Source: Siphonodentalium dalli (lineage: Eukaryota; Mollusca; Scaphopoda; Gadilida; Siphonodentaliidae). Taken from it: DNA of 64,000 nucleotides. A program made the position numbers and the translations under genes. Where the stretch lies: positions 206,507,934-206,571,933 of the forward strand of contig CP136063.1 of the NCBI GenBank assembly GCA_032622095.1, written 5' to 3'. Within the stretch, counting starts at the first letter, position 1, and each line of letters opens with the position of its first letter. The notes beneath the pieces are model-generated. The model saw nothing but the letters and a program-made list of their open reading frames with translations. It did no database searches and had not been told where the DNA came from. Shown in pieces: positions 12,501 to 24,217 of the stretch.

Positions 12501-15500
12501 TCTGTGTTATCTTCTTCGCTCTCTCGACAGTTCACATTATGAACTGATGTCACATGCAGCCATTGTGTAGGCCATAAGATATCAGAATGCTTATGATACA
12601 CCAGGGAGCAAATTAACTGGAATCGCATCGCGATTTGCCACTGAAATGTGGATACCGGTAATAGCGAGGAATTTCTTTATACATGTATGATGTTATAAAA
12701 ATGCTATCTAATCATGTCAATGTGAGATTATTTGCTAATCAGATATCGAAAGTAAATTGCTCCCTGTGATACACAAACCAGATATAAAAATGATATGCTG
12801 CAGATATCATAGCGAGGTATGAGGTTTCATTATATCATGCCACACATCTGTACTCCAGCCTCGTATAATGTAGAGAGCAGGGAACGCCATCATGATCCAA
12901 GGTATCATTGCATACCAGTATATATGGGATTAGAGAACACCACTGCGGACTTGATGAACAAGCATAGAAGCATCAGTGATCTATGATGGCGCACATAACG
13001 AGTGTCGGGTACATTTCGAAATGGATCAAATGTAGCAGAATGATCAAAATTGCAAAATGACCGGTGAAGGAGTGGCCTGGAGGTATCCCGAAGGTATTAC
13101 GATTCCAGGAGATTGGACCCCATCGTGTGGAGATGTGGGCCACTGCACCGTGGGGAAGAGATAGAAGGCTGGTTGGTGCAGCTCTTGGAGGCACGCCACA
13201 AGACTTCCCCACCCAGATCATTCAGCCTTTCTTTCCTACCGGTGAAGGAGTGGCCTGGAGGTATCCCTAAGGTATTACGATTCCAGGGGATTGGACCCCA
13301 TCTTGTGGAGATGTGGGCCCCTGCACCATGGGGAAGAGTTAGAAGGTTGGTTGGTGCAGCACTCTGAGGCACGCAACAACAAGTCTTCCCCACCCAGATC
13401 ATTCAGCCTTTCTTTCCTACCGGTGAAGGAGTGGCCTGGATGTATCCCGAAGGTATTACGATTCCAGGGGATCGACTGGACCCCATCTTGTAATGATGTG
13501 GGCCACTGCACCATGGGGAAGAGTCAGAAGGCCATTTGGCTGGTGCGCTATGTCTAGACTATGAGAGCAAGAGCGTCACGTGACAACGAGTCTTCCCCAC
13601 CCAGAACATCCTCCAAAGGCTACAGTGCTGGATCTTTCCTGACTGAGATAAATACTTGTACTTATCGCAGATTGTTGAATTAAATGAAGCAATATAAGAT
13701 ATCAACCTGTATCCTCATCCTGTACAAAATCACTTACCAGCGGAACATCAGAATCCTCGTCCGACAGTGTGCCTGACGACCCACTGTCGACCCGCGATTC
13801 TTGCTCATCGTCGTCAAACCTGCCGACGCCACGCGATGCAGAGAAGCATGTCAAGATCGACGCCAGCCAACAGAATTGGCTGCATCAGGTTGGGATACCA
13901 GACTGTGGAAGAGGCCTACTCTGAAATGGTTCGACGCAAGACAAATGCTCTTGCATTTGGGATAAGTAGCTATGGCCTGTCCAAGGTCATCCCCTCAAAT
14001 TCTGGGGCATCATCAAGCTGCGCCCCCAAGGCCAGAGGGAATAAGTTCTGATGAGCCATTTGATCAGAGGAAGCCCCTTCCATGGAATCCCCCAAATGCA
14101 GGTGGTCCTGACCAAACTGGAATAAATGTCGATGACATACCACTATGATCGCATGACGGCGGAGGAGCAGGCCCGGATGTATCCCGAAGGTATTACGATT
14201 CCAGGGGATCGACTGGACCCCATCTTGTAATGATGTGGGCCACTGCACCATGGGGAAGAGTCAGAAGGCCATTTGGCTGGTGCGCTATGTCTATGAGAGC
14301 AAGAGCGTCACGTGACAACGAGTCTTCCCCACCCAGAACAGCCGCCAAAGGCTACTCCCAGGTGCCCAATAAACAGATCTTCGTGGCAGGAATCCAGGCC
14401 GAAATCAAAATACTGATGGAAATTTCACTCTATGTGGAATAATAGTATATCGATGTGAATTTTTTCGAAATTTAATAATCGTATTGCCACTACCATTAGG
14501 CACCTGAGAGAAAGGTGCCGGAGCAATCGCCCGTGAAGATTGGTTTCCCGAATCAACCACTTGCAGCACCCGCCTACCATTGGTTCATACTGCCGTAGCA
14601 GGACCTGGGGGGCCAGAACTGGTCCTGCCCGAGGTAAAGACTGGTACGGTTGCTCAAAGTAGGAAATCATTGACTAATATGCCCTTACCCAACTATAACA
14701 AGTAATACACCTGTGAATGAGCAACCTGCACGGTGTGTGGCCATCAAATTCGAATCATGTTCGACCGCAAGACATGCTGTTAGTTATAACAAAGCAAGGT
14801 TAATATACATAACACAATACAACCTAGGTTATTGAGTATAAAGTAAGGTTAATATAAAATCACGTTATACCCCTGGCCACGTGATCTTACCTGCTATGAC
14901 AGGTAAGATACTGTCTTTTCTCGTATATGAGGACGATGAGTTCCGAATGCACATAGGCAAGAACTAGGCGGTTTCCGTTAGGAAAGTGCGCTTACAGCGG
15001 ACGTGAAGATACGAATGCCTTCATTTTCGGCATGATTGTATCGAATCGTTTTGTCACATAATCAGTGGATATGTGACAATAGACGAAGAGCCATGTCTTG
15101 GCCGGTTTCGGAAATATATTGGCAGTAGATGTGGCAATATAAACGCTGCGCATGTAAGCTCGCTTTAGACATGTAACAATACAAATGCAGTCCTTTCTGA
15201 TATTCTGCGCAATATAAATGTGTTGCATGTAACTGCGCATCATACACGAGTGAAAGCTATTTGGCAGAATATCGTTTTGATATATGTGGAAATAGAAGTT
15301 AGTGAGCCAAGTGATGGTCTCTACTGGAAAGACTATTGGCAGTGAATCTGGAGCACGTGACAATATGTATTCTTTCTATTTCGCTGTTTGCCGTTATCAT
15401 TCACTGATGAAACTGCAAAGTATGTCAGTATTGGGATGAAAACTGTTCACCATATGTAAGCATACTAGTAGTCAGTTCTGACAGCATACATGAGGCCCTG

Positions 15501-18500
15501 ATACGATATGATTGTCATGTACAATGTATGGAACTATTACGGCGTGCAATACATTATTGCAAGCTCGCCCACGCCGAGGCATATTAGAGCCTACGGTAAG
15601 ATGGCTTAGTGTCAGGCCACAAAGTTTTCACTTCATTGCAGTTGGTGAACAATAGTTCGTAGGAACCCAAACTGTACATACATGGATGTAAAGAATGCAA
15701 CACAATATTTAGAACGTCAGACAACACATCAATTCGAAGTGTGGTTATATATGTGATAACGAATACCATCCCCCTGTTACGGAGTGTTAGTAACTATTGT
15801 ACTGATGATACAATGAGTTATATGATATTTAATCGTGATAGACAAGGTAGAATTTTCTAAATACCTTGAAGTCGATGTAATGTGTTATTACATTTGTCAT
15901 GTGTCTAACAAGACCACGCGCTCATACATACTGGCGGGCGTAGATTCGCAGGTATTGATCGTTAAAACAATATTACAGATCGCTCAGTCGAAAGAAATGT
16001 GAATTGTCATCTGATTAGTGATAACAAGTACTATCTTTCGTATTTATTCATGTAAATTATTACAAAGGAGGATATATTGTCTAGTCATGGCTGTCCTGTG
16101 CAACTTTCTGCGAATTAACAGAGCAGTGCCATGTATGATTTGGCAGTATACATTAGGATACAAAGCAACGGAACTTACGAAATAACCGAAGCGAGTCGAC
16201 GGAAACTTATGTAAAGTGAAACACGTGTAGCACGAAATTAGGAGACATCGCATACCGTACTACATTGCGTCCTCAATTGTAAGTCATGATAGTCATCACG
16301 CCGTATGTGTGGCACAATATGCACTATGTGGTTTTGCCACAAGTAAGCTATGTGCTTCTTTAGTCATTGTCAAGATGGCCATCTTAATTCCAATTGTTGG
16401 AAGGTAAAGCCGTCTTGAGGAAAACAGAAAACACGGAAACAAATTACGGATACAGTGAAACGAAAAAAGTTCCCGTTTCGGATGTGAGAAATATTAATTA
16501 ACTATCGGGTACAATAAATTGCAAGTTTGTAATATCAACAATAAATATTGAGTCGATAAACTCGCAACACAGAAAGATACAACCTTGAGAAAATAGAAAC
16601 GATCCTGTCCTGGCGAGGAGGAATAAAAACTGACTAGACAATAGATAGAATGCGGGTGTATTCATGCGAGACTAATCTGGACACGGATGTGAGTGGGGTC
16701 GGCACAGCAATAAAATTTTAACCCTCCTGATTGACACAAGGCCGGAGACGTAATCCATATAGTTCAGTTGAGGGCTTCTCCTTGGCGGAAAAATACACCT
16801 GTGTTACGGTAACCCGAACGCCCCTCCAAAAACAGGCCGCCTCCTCACAAATTTTTTTCTTCTTCAAATTTTGCTTGCTCACTTAAAAAAAAATTATTGT
16901 TCCCCCCGAACTTTACTTTATTCTTCCAGTTTCTATTAGTTTCAGTTGCTGATTTAAATTAAATGAGCCATTAGCCTTGCAAAATCACGCTCACAAAACC
17001 GGGGTTAGTGTCCTAATAAACATCCAAAAACGGGATACATCAGGCAACTTTAACCCAAACTAAAACGATGTCTGAAGTGTTTTAGACGTATGGGCCATGT
17101 ACAGGTATTGGATGTTTATTAACTCAATTGGATATGTGTAGAAGTGTTGATTAAAAGATATTTAATGACTTTGGACTAGGGCCCTGCGAACCGTTCGAGG
17201 TTCGGTCCGGTTCGAAACCGCTGTGATGATTCGGTCCGGTTCGAAACCTTAGACGGGATTCGTTTATATCGAACCTTTTCTTTAGTCCCGCAAAATGGGC
17301 AAATTTTGCGTACTGGGAATTGTTTATTGATTATATACCGTATATTAATTGGTTTACATACAACTGTGTGATACTATGATTTTATGTTTACATTGGACAT
17401 AATTACTTTGATCATTACTCGGGCGGGGTAACTGGGTGATATTTCATTGAACGGGTCTTTTGGCATAACTTTATTCCGCTCCCGCTAAACGGTCCAGTCG
17501 GACATGTCAAATTCGTGATAATTAATTAGTAAAACTATAACATTTCTATCTCAGTCAAAGTTCTACCTCGTCAAAGTTTGTTTTATTCTCCATATAACTT
17601 TACTAATAGACATAATTATACCTAACAAACGAAACAATAAGTTATGATTATTGATGAATACAGATCGAACAAGCTTTTTTGAATTCCGTAAACTGGCTGA
17701 AAGTGAATATGTATTTCCGGCAGCCTTCTGTGTCAACAATTGGAGTCAACCAATCACAGTGAGGAGAAGGTGTGGCCATTGTTTATCAGCATAAATGATT
17801 GACATGATTATGTAACCCGATGTGCTTTGTCTTATGACACTTAATTGCTACAACGCGACGTCGGCACGCTTTGATCATTGTCATGTGTTGTCGCAGTTAC
17901 AGATTGACGAGTCTGTTAATAGTTACCGAGTTATGCCACGTGGCGCGTTCACGGTGTCAGTGTGTTAGGAGTTCAATGCGTCGGTTATCGCGTTGTTTAC
18001 ATTGTACATATTTACTATTGGAAGCTTGACCGATGATTCAATCAGACATCTGTCTCACTTACTGTTAGAATAAGTCAGATTTTTCATGAGTGAAGCTCAG
18101 TGAGCGGATGCGGGTATATACGGAGAATGATAATCGGATATTTGTTTTAATCGGGGTTATGTAATATAATGTATGGACATAAACGGAACATAAAATCAAC
18201 GTTTTATCGGATTGTCATTCATCTCCAATATAAAATAATCCTTCAACATGTAATTATCTTATATCGTATACGATAAATTTGTATATAACACGTTGATTGT
18301 ACTATTATAATGATCCACATACGTTCTAACTGGCTACTAGTATTATGAGTACGTCGCTTGGACTCTCTTCAATGACACGGTCGGTAATTGGGTTCGAGAT
18401 TCGGTTCGATTCGAAACCAAGACGATGATTCGGTTTCAAGGTTCGGTTCGACCTAAATTATAAGGTTCGCAGGGCCCTACTTTGGACATATATGACAAGT

Positions 18501-21028
18501 GATTGTTTCATAGAAATTCTCAACAATCTGTAGTTAAATTTTCTGATACTAGTTAAGCACTAAAACATGTAACCCCAGTATGAAAATCAGATGCAAACGT
18601 TAAAGATGCAGAAAGGTGGGGCTTTTTTCTGGAGGTTAAATATTTAACACAGCATGTTATTATGTGATAGCTACTGCAATTCTGCATACTAACAGAAGTC
18701 TCCCAATTCTTGCTCATTTCACCATAATTTTGCAGCCAGCGAAATGAAAATTCGAAAGTTGATCCTGAAGAAAATCGGTATAATGCACCCCAATATTCAT
18801 GTTAATTTACTTGGCTTACAACTGCCTACAGTAATTGCACTCAGTTATCCATTGTTGTGGTGTTTAACACTTTTATTGTCCAAATCTTGAAACATATTCA
18901 CGTGTCTTCACCTGTCAGACTGACTGTTGTGATTTCAAGATTATCATTCCTTACAATGAAGATTAGAATTCATACATCTCACAATGGGTCAATTCATCAT
19001 TCCTTCTGTGAAAGTTTGGAAAAAGAACTTAGAAAACAAATTCATTTGTGAAGCATATTAAAATCAGAACCGGGGTTAGAGCACTATAAATGATTATGAG
19101 CATGGCCAGTCTCGGCTATGTTCCACTGAACTGAAGTCATGACAACTGAACAATGTTGCAACAAACCTGAATCTTCTCTGGACTATTTTCAAGTGCCTCA
19201 TTCTTCCTGTGCCTTGTGTCTTCCTTCTAATAGCCTTCTCACTCCAGTTAACTGAAATGTTTGACAACCAGTTACAAGCCTGGAAATATGGTGTCTGTCA
19301 TTTGCAGAATGAGGTTCCCAGAGGGTGAATTTAGTGATGCTATCACGCATGGCAGGCTAGCATCACCAAATTCACCCTCTGGGAACTTCATTCTGCTTAG
19401 GCCTCAACTGCTATGGGAGACCTAGGATCAGATTGAAGTTGGTGATGTTCACCTATTAAGTCACCTCAATTATGATTTTATCTTCTGCAAATTAGGGGAT
19501 ATAGAATCTGATTAATTTGAGACTATAGATATTTCCCAGAAGATACCAAAGCAGAATGAGGTCCCCTGAGGGTAAATTTTGTGATGGTAGCCCAATGTGA
19601 GGGATAGCGTCAATAAATTCACCCTCAGGGGACATCAATCTGCAAATGTTGAATGGGCATCCGGCATACTTAGTGGAATTCACTGGACAGTGACGAACTT
19701 TTTCGTGAAAGAATCACGTGACTTCCGGCAGTGGTTTCCAAAATCGCGGAATCAGCAATGAAATGAATTTACTACTTCACAACTTCCGATATGTGGCAAT
19801 GTACAACTGAACTTTTATTTATAAACAGTAAGTTGCTATGAATATGACCTGAAAGGTTCATATTAGATCGAGTTTCATTTGTTAGCTAAATGAAGGCAGT
19901 TACGGTGTCATTTGTTTCCGCGGGCCAGAATCCAGACATGGCTGAACGTGTCGTCTTCGCTTAATTGCAGCGACGTACATTGCAGTCTATAGCATTCACT
20001 ATATACATTACAATATAGAGGCTTTTATTATCGAAGGCCGATAGGATAAATATATTAAGGCATATATAATTATCGAAGTCCACTGGCATCCAAAACGATC
20101 TACACTAGGGGTTGGGGTAATGTGGCCGTATTTTGGAAGTACATACCAGGCGCACTGTCGGGAGATGTTTATCACTGAAAAGTAGCCATTTCCTTGCACT
20201 TGAGACAACAAGCAGGAACATTAAAGCTTCGCATAGAAACCAAATTAGTTAACGTCATGAGCAGAGCTCATTGTCACGTGTTAATGTTCTTCATGCCTGC
20301 TTTCTTTGTATTTTGTTCACAGTACCGATCAAAACAATTTGTTGTAACAATCAAAAGCCATTCCTCAGACGGAGATGACCTCATGCTGGATTCGTATATT
20401 AGGATAATTTTGTATTAATTGGATAGGGAATAACTATTAAACATTCGCCCGACAAAGCGCAACCCAGGACGGTGTAGACAACTGTGCACGTGGTCCGCGC
20501 TACTGAATATGTCTTGTTCAGGCACCAAGTGTAGGATTCCTTGCAATGTGTTAATCATCAGTCATGATCAGTGTCGGTGATCGCTCGTCCTGTGTAAAAA
20601 GCGGACTGACCAAGGTCTGTGGCTATTTTGTGACTCATATTAAGTCAAGGTTGGGGAAGGGGAATGAGGCTGCTGGACGGCCGGCCTGCCGTAGTAGCGG
20701 AAACCCTGCTATTAATCAAGCATTTGCGTCGATGACATGCGTATAGGCCTAATATACATGTATATGCATATAGTTCCATGACTATTTGCACGAACCTTCG
20801 CATTGTCCGTCTTCTTACTGTTATGCCGGGGTCGTTCTATATATGCCTTGCATATTGCCATATTATAAGTTAAGCAAGTAAACTCTACTTACACTTTCTG
20901 ATTGTGGCGCTTGGATATCCGCATGAAGCACATTTCTTCTTCTGGATATGCCAGCATCTGCGCCCACACCTGCGACAGTGTGTGTGGGTCTTGTTGTGTC
21001 GCTTACCGAAGCTGGACGTACCCTTCGT
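9474..21028 (-). CDS. RPL37: Ribosomal protein L37 (eL37), three coding exons
   Basis: Large-subunit ribosomal protein of the cytosolic 60S ribosome; a small rRNA-binding zinc protein. Coding exons in order are 21028-20893, 19251-19167 and 9555-9474, joined in matching phases (0, 1, 2). The first begins [15 protein letters not shown] directly after a splice acceptor, as in other animals where the ATG lies in a separate upstream exon; that exon was not located. Assuming Met1, the protein is 101 aa (human 97). Zinc ligands C19, C22, C34 and C37 are present, and the core [20 protein letters not shown] and [13 protein letters not shown] are typical. The introns are 1641 and 9611 bp, the latter full of transposons. 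Identity is very secure. Confidence 0.94.
9909..10122. mobile_element. piggyBac-like MITE (TTAACCCTTTGAGTGCC)
   Basis: The ends TTAACCCTTTGAGTGCCAGG and CCTGGCACTCAAAGGGTTAA are perfect inverted copies with TTAA outside. Inside is a second palindrome, tctcttatatatgcgag / ctcgcatatataagaga. A deleted relative sits at 59260-59432. The end sequence and the TTAA site fit piggyBac-type elements. Lies in RPL37 intron 3. Confidence 0.75.
10136..10560 (-). repeat. Repeat ending in a GTATACC.. hairpin
   Basis: Starts ctagaggtgtgactgtcc and ends with a G/C hairpin (accccccc..ggggggg) preceded by cggacggacaagctga. Shared with 22765-23355 and, in reverse, with the head of the array at 3309. No coding sequence. 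Confidence 0.6.
11213..11695 (+). repeat. Three-unit tandem repeat (about 160 bp)
   Basis: Three units start near 11217, 11378 and 11539. Each carries 'aatgactaattaagggccat', 'ttttatcggrccaggc' and 'gttgaagttatcgcgctaac'. A fourth, truncated unit follows to about 11720. The preceding interval 10560-11210 holds nothing I can identify. Confidence 0.7.
11860..12188. mobile_element. MITE with about 60-bp terminal inverted repeats
   Basis: The left arm at 11860-11925 (aaaaatataatatttataaa, then ttttccttaagggaagccc, aaactgaact) is matched in reverse at 12130-12188. The interior of about 140 bp (ggattacgtctccggcc onward) is also present, inverted, inside the right end of the neighbouring 4.6-kb element (16620-16762). 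That marks it as a deletion derivative of the same family. Confidence 0.7.
13061..13600 (+). repeat. 180-bp tandem repeats inside the large TIR element
   Basis: Units begin with ccggtgaaggagtggcctgg at 13061, 13239 and 13420 (periods 178 and 181) and end near 'cttccccacccagatcattc'. A fourth copy lacking the start lies at 14160-14345. Three overlapping short open frames arise from the repeats on both strands and are probably not genes. Confidence 0.75.
13738..13880 (-). CDS. Possible acidic exon of a transposon protein
   Basis: On the minus strand an open frame reads about [11 protein letters not shown], then an acidic Ser-rich run ([23 protein letters not shown]), and stops exactly at a consensus donor gtaagt (13737-13732). 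Acidic N-terminal tracts occur in several transposases, but no catalytic region was found. This is weak evidence, based only on a good donor and composition. Confidence 0.2.
17177..18479. mobile_element. hAT-type non-autonomous transposon, 1303 bp
   Basis: Ends TAGGGCCCTGCGAACC and GGTTCGCAGGGCCCTA are inverted. The 8-bp target duplication CTTTGGAC is perfect at 17169-17176 and 18480-18487. Subterminal 'ttcggtccggttcgaaac' repeats recur near both ends. The 8-bp duplication and the CAGGG-type terminus fit hAT elements. There is no transposase frame, so movement would depend on a protein supplied elsewhere. Lies in RPL37 intron 3. Confidence 0.88.
19167..19251 (-). CDS. RPL37: RPL37 middle coding exon
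   Basis: Acceptor tttcag precedes it and donor gtttgt follows. It encodes (F)[19 protein letters not shown], then LKIVQRRF plus two bases of Arg. The basic rRNA-contacting core of eL37 is fully conserved here. Confidence 0.94.
19275..19650. mobile_element. Family A double-hairpin MITE (right end damaged)
   Basis: Starts caagcctggaaatatggtgt. First palindrome at 19310-19395, second at 19552-19640. The right terminus after ctgcaaatg diverges. Only about 20 bp from the RPL37 middle exon (on its acceptor side). Confidence 0.7.
19651..20892. other. RPL37 intron 2, remainder
   Basis: Largely unique sequence with no repeat or RNA gene that I can support. C/D-box snoRNA motifs (RUGAUGA, CUGA) were looked for because ribosomal protein introns often host them; no convincing pair was seen. 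Confidence 0.4.
20893..21028 (-). CDS. RPL37: RPL37 first located coding exon (zinc-binding)
   Basis: Acceptor ccttacag precedes ACG AAG GGT. It encodes [20 protein letters not shown] and [19 protein letters not shown], ending with one base before donor gtaagt. It contains all four zinc cysteines plus one extra Cys at position 26. Confidence 0.95.
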
Positions 21029-21031
21029 CTG

Positions 21032-22599
21032 TAAGGAGATGAATTGTATATAAATCTCTATTTTAACCGTTTAGCTCGACAAATACTTAAGCTCAATGAG
21101 TCTGGAGATTATTAGAAATGACCTCACGACTCTGAATGTGAACAATTGAGCCTTGTGGGCTGACCAAGTCACAGAAACTTCAACAATGATTGCAATTAGA
21201 AACCAAGTTTTCTTCTTGATATTCTTCAAATTTTGATTTTCACATATACAATTTATTTAATAGGTAAATTCCTATTCAGCTTGCACCAAAATACGGTACC
21301 TCTTTATTCCGCAAGGTTTGACATTACCCTGACGTTGCACAAACATTTACAAGTTAGCGACAATACATTGTTGTTTGTTTTCCATATATAACTGAGCATG
21401 TCGATCATTGCTTGACTTAAGTTGAATCGTATGTTGTGTACAATATACTTAATATAGACAACATAGGCCTGCATGACTGGTTAGGACACAAGAATATATT
21501 ACGTGGATATGATCATAACTTATGATTTATAGTGACAATTTGGAGGATTGTCTGACACGTGGTCATAATTATTACAGCGGTTGTTATTGTTCTGTATTTG
21601 GTGAATTTACCGGATATAAATCCAATATATATATAAGAACCGAGCATCATCAAGTTTACGTATTCAGTTGTTTTTGTTGTAATTGTGCCCATGCAAATCA
21701 TATGCATTTAAAGTATCATTAGTTCGCACAATTAACGCTGCATATAATTTTGTCTAGCTTTCACTGCGTGTATTGTTCCATTAGATGATTGATTGATATT
21801 GAAAATGAGCCAATTATGACATGGCTCATGCATGAGCGGCAAGTACCACATGTTTTTCGATTGAGGCCTAGTTTAATTCACCTAGTACCATTTGAACCTC
21901 AAAAGTCTGTATATGTAATTTCAAAGGAGATATAAGATACGTCGATAAAAAAAAACGAACTGCTAATCTACAGTTTTAAATAGGCATATATATCTACTCT
22001 GGGGACAAAATGGCAAAGTCAGCCATTTTCCTACTTCCTTTTAATCCTTCTCTTACACTGACTGCTACCTCAACCATGTTGAAAATTACAACTGTGTTGA
22101 AGTAACGTTACAACCGCATTGTGTTAACACTAAAACCACGTTGATGGTCATTTTTCAACGCAGCCCAGGGAAATTTCCAGGGCTGTTTTGATACCCGTTA
22201 CAGGTATGGGCACCCAAACTTGAGAAGCCCAAATGACCCCAAATTCCTAGTGGACAGTATTGAGTCAACCTGAATTTTCAAGGCAATTCAACAATATGAG
22301 CTGTAAATAAAAAATCTGCAGTTGCAATACAGCCTTCATTTGCATGTTGAATTTTTAAATCAGAAATATTATGTCATATTTATAATATATGCGTCTGTAT
22401 CTGTGTTGGTTCAGTGTGGAAGCCGTATTTTAAAGTTATATTGGGATACCGGTACATATCCTCTGCTGGAAACAGGTGTCCCCAAATTATCTCTGGATTC
22501 TTCCCTGACGCACCCATAACGTTTACTCGAACGGGGAGAGGCATACTTATTTTGAGAACATGCAGGAACATGTGGATAATTTTTGTAATAATTAAATTC
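21032..22599. other. Upstream of RPL37; ATG exon not located
   Basis: The RPL37 5' UTR and ATG exon should lie on the minus strand at higher coordinates than 21028. ATG followed directly by a strong donor was not found here; weak candidates (ATG|GTTGAG near 22075, ATG|GTACTA near 21885) are not supportable. No repeat was recognised in this stretch. Confidence 0.35.
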
Positions 22600-22713
22600 T
22601 TTATAATTTTTTTCTGGAATTACATCTGCCACATGACCTACATTTGAAAAAAAATGCTCCGCAGATTTGCATGGAAATCCCCATTCAAAATTGGTCACTT
22701 GACCTCCCCTTCA
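22600..22713 (+). repeat. Fragment of the element at 24218-24829
   Basis: 'ctggaattacat', 'tgacctacatttgaaaa', 'gctccgcagatttgcatgg' and 'ggtcacttgacctcccc' occur in the same order as the right end of the 24218-24829 element. Confidence 0.6.
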
Positions 22714-22764
22714 ATACAAGCTTTGTCTGTGTATTCAGTGGGTTCGCCACACAATTAATATACC

Positions 22765-23355
22765 AAACTAGAGGTGTGACTGTCTGGGAGAATTGTCGGA
22801 AAAAATTATGCATGTTGCAAAAATGTTCCAAGTCGAAAAAGGGGAATAACTTCACAAAAAAAAGTCAGACAGATGTCATAATCACAGGTGCGCAGGTTCC
22901 CATCGAACTAAATATCACTGCCAAGATTAAAAAACATTGACCTAAAAATGTAGGAATAAAAGCTTGGACAAACTTATGCATGTTGCAAAAAAATGTCTAA
23001 CTCGAAAAAGATGTCATAATCGCAGGTGCACAGGATCCCACGGTACTAAATCTCTGTGCCAATTTAAAAAAAATTTTACCTAAAAATGTAGGAATAAAAG
23101 CTCGGACAACATACATGTTGCAAAAAATTTCTAAGTAAAAAAATGGGGATAACTCCACCAAAAAAAGTCTGACAGATGTCATAATCTCACGTGCACAGGT
23201 TCCCATGGTGGTTGATGTCTGTGCCAAGTTTCACGGAAAATAAAAAAAAAAACGACTGAGAAAAACTCCGGACAAAGTTGTGTCCACGGTACGACAGATG
23301 AACAAGCCGATTCCAGTATACCCCCCCACAAATTCGTTGCGGGGGATATAATTAT
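22765..23355 (-). repeat. Repeat with three 110-bp subunits and G/C hairpin end
   Basis: Starts ctagaggtgtgactgtc like 10136. Three subunits share 'ctaaaaatgtaggaataaaa', 'gctcggacaa' and 'ggtgcacaggttcccat'. It ends with ccagtatacccccc and a complementary ggggg run. Confidence 0.6.
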
Positions 23356-23480
23356 GGTGATATCTTGGAACATATTAGGGTGTACACAATGAGTGTAAAG
23401 TCATAGGATGAAAATAGCAGATATCCAGTTGTGATCCGGTAATTGTCTACAAAAAAATGCCAACAGTTTCAGCACTAGTA

Positions 23481-24096
23481 CTCTCGTGTGCCAAATAATC
23501 GTACATGTACGATTATTAATTTTCAATAAAAAATCTGCCCTGTACGATCCTTATTCGCACCTGTACAATTATTAAAAATCAATGGATCTGTTCACGAAGA
23601 ACTCGGCAAACTAATCAGTTTATTTTTTTTATTTTTTTTCATCAAATGCATCAAATTAGTAACGCATGACTTTTTCTAATTCCAATAAAGACACAGCATG
23701 TTAAAAGTTGCCTCCATGGCCCAATTCCCACTTTGGTTATTTTACAATTTAAAACACCTCTCTTCCCGGTGTCTTAATTCCCACGTGGTCTGCAGCGCGC
23801 GCTGTATATGTACAGTCGCGAGCAGAAATAACAAACTGGGCAGTATGCATGGAGTCCCAAACTTCCCCAAAACTCACAAACTCTGCAATGGTGATATTAC
23901 ACACGGCTAAACTAGGTATCAGTTGTGCAATAAAATGACTTGAAATTGACATTTGAAGACAATTGAAAACCCAAACAATGGTGTTTCCATTAAAATTTTT
24001 TTTACAATTATTCCGCTCTGTACTATTATTAATTTTGTCCCCATTTTCCGCCCTGTACTATTATTCCACCCTGTACTATTATTTGGCACACAAGAG
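23481..24096. mobile_element. TIR element with TA flanks, 616 bp
   Basis: Ends CTCTCGTGTGCCAAATAAT and (reversed) CTCTTGTGTGCCAAATAAT, with TA immediately outside both ends. Internal 'gtactattatt' motifs repeat near the right end. A shorter relative (ends CTCTCAGSTGCC) lies at 35061-35234. No coding capacity. Confidence 0.65.
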
Positions 24097-24217
24097 TAAA
24101 TTCCGGCATACATTTTTCACCACACATCGGAAACCAGACAAAAAAGCTTCCAGATTATGTACTTACAAAATTACGTTCCAATATCACTGTACTAGTAGAT
24201 GCCGCGATCGTTAAGGT

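Larger units (their letters stand above)
12184..16793. mobile_element. Large TIR element, 4.6 kb
   Basis: Inverted ends of about 42 bp start TTTTTCCGCCAAGGAGAAGC and end (reversed) the same, with TA just outside each end. Inside are 180-bp tandem repeats (13061-13600, plus one more at 14160-14345) and degenerate short repeats of the form 'atgtggcaatataaacg' between about 15050 and 16340. One candidate acidic exon lies on the minus strand at 13738-13880. No transposase is recognisable and the superfamily is unknown. The element sits in RPL37 intron 3. Confidence 0.6.

Noticed and set aside
13767-14051. 94-residue plus-strand frame as a gene
   Set aside because: No family resemblance, overlaps the minus-strand acidic frame, inside a repeat-rich transposon.
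14992-15363. 123-residue minus-strand frame
   Set aside because: Composed of the short 'caatataaatg' subterminal repeats of the large TIR element; no protein family seen.
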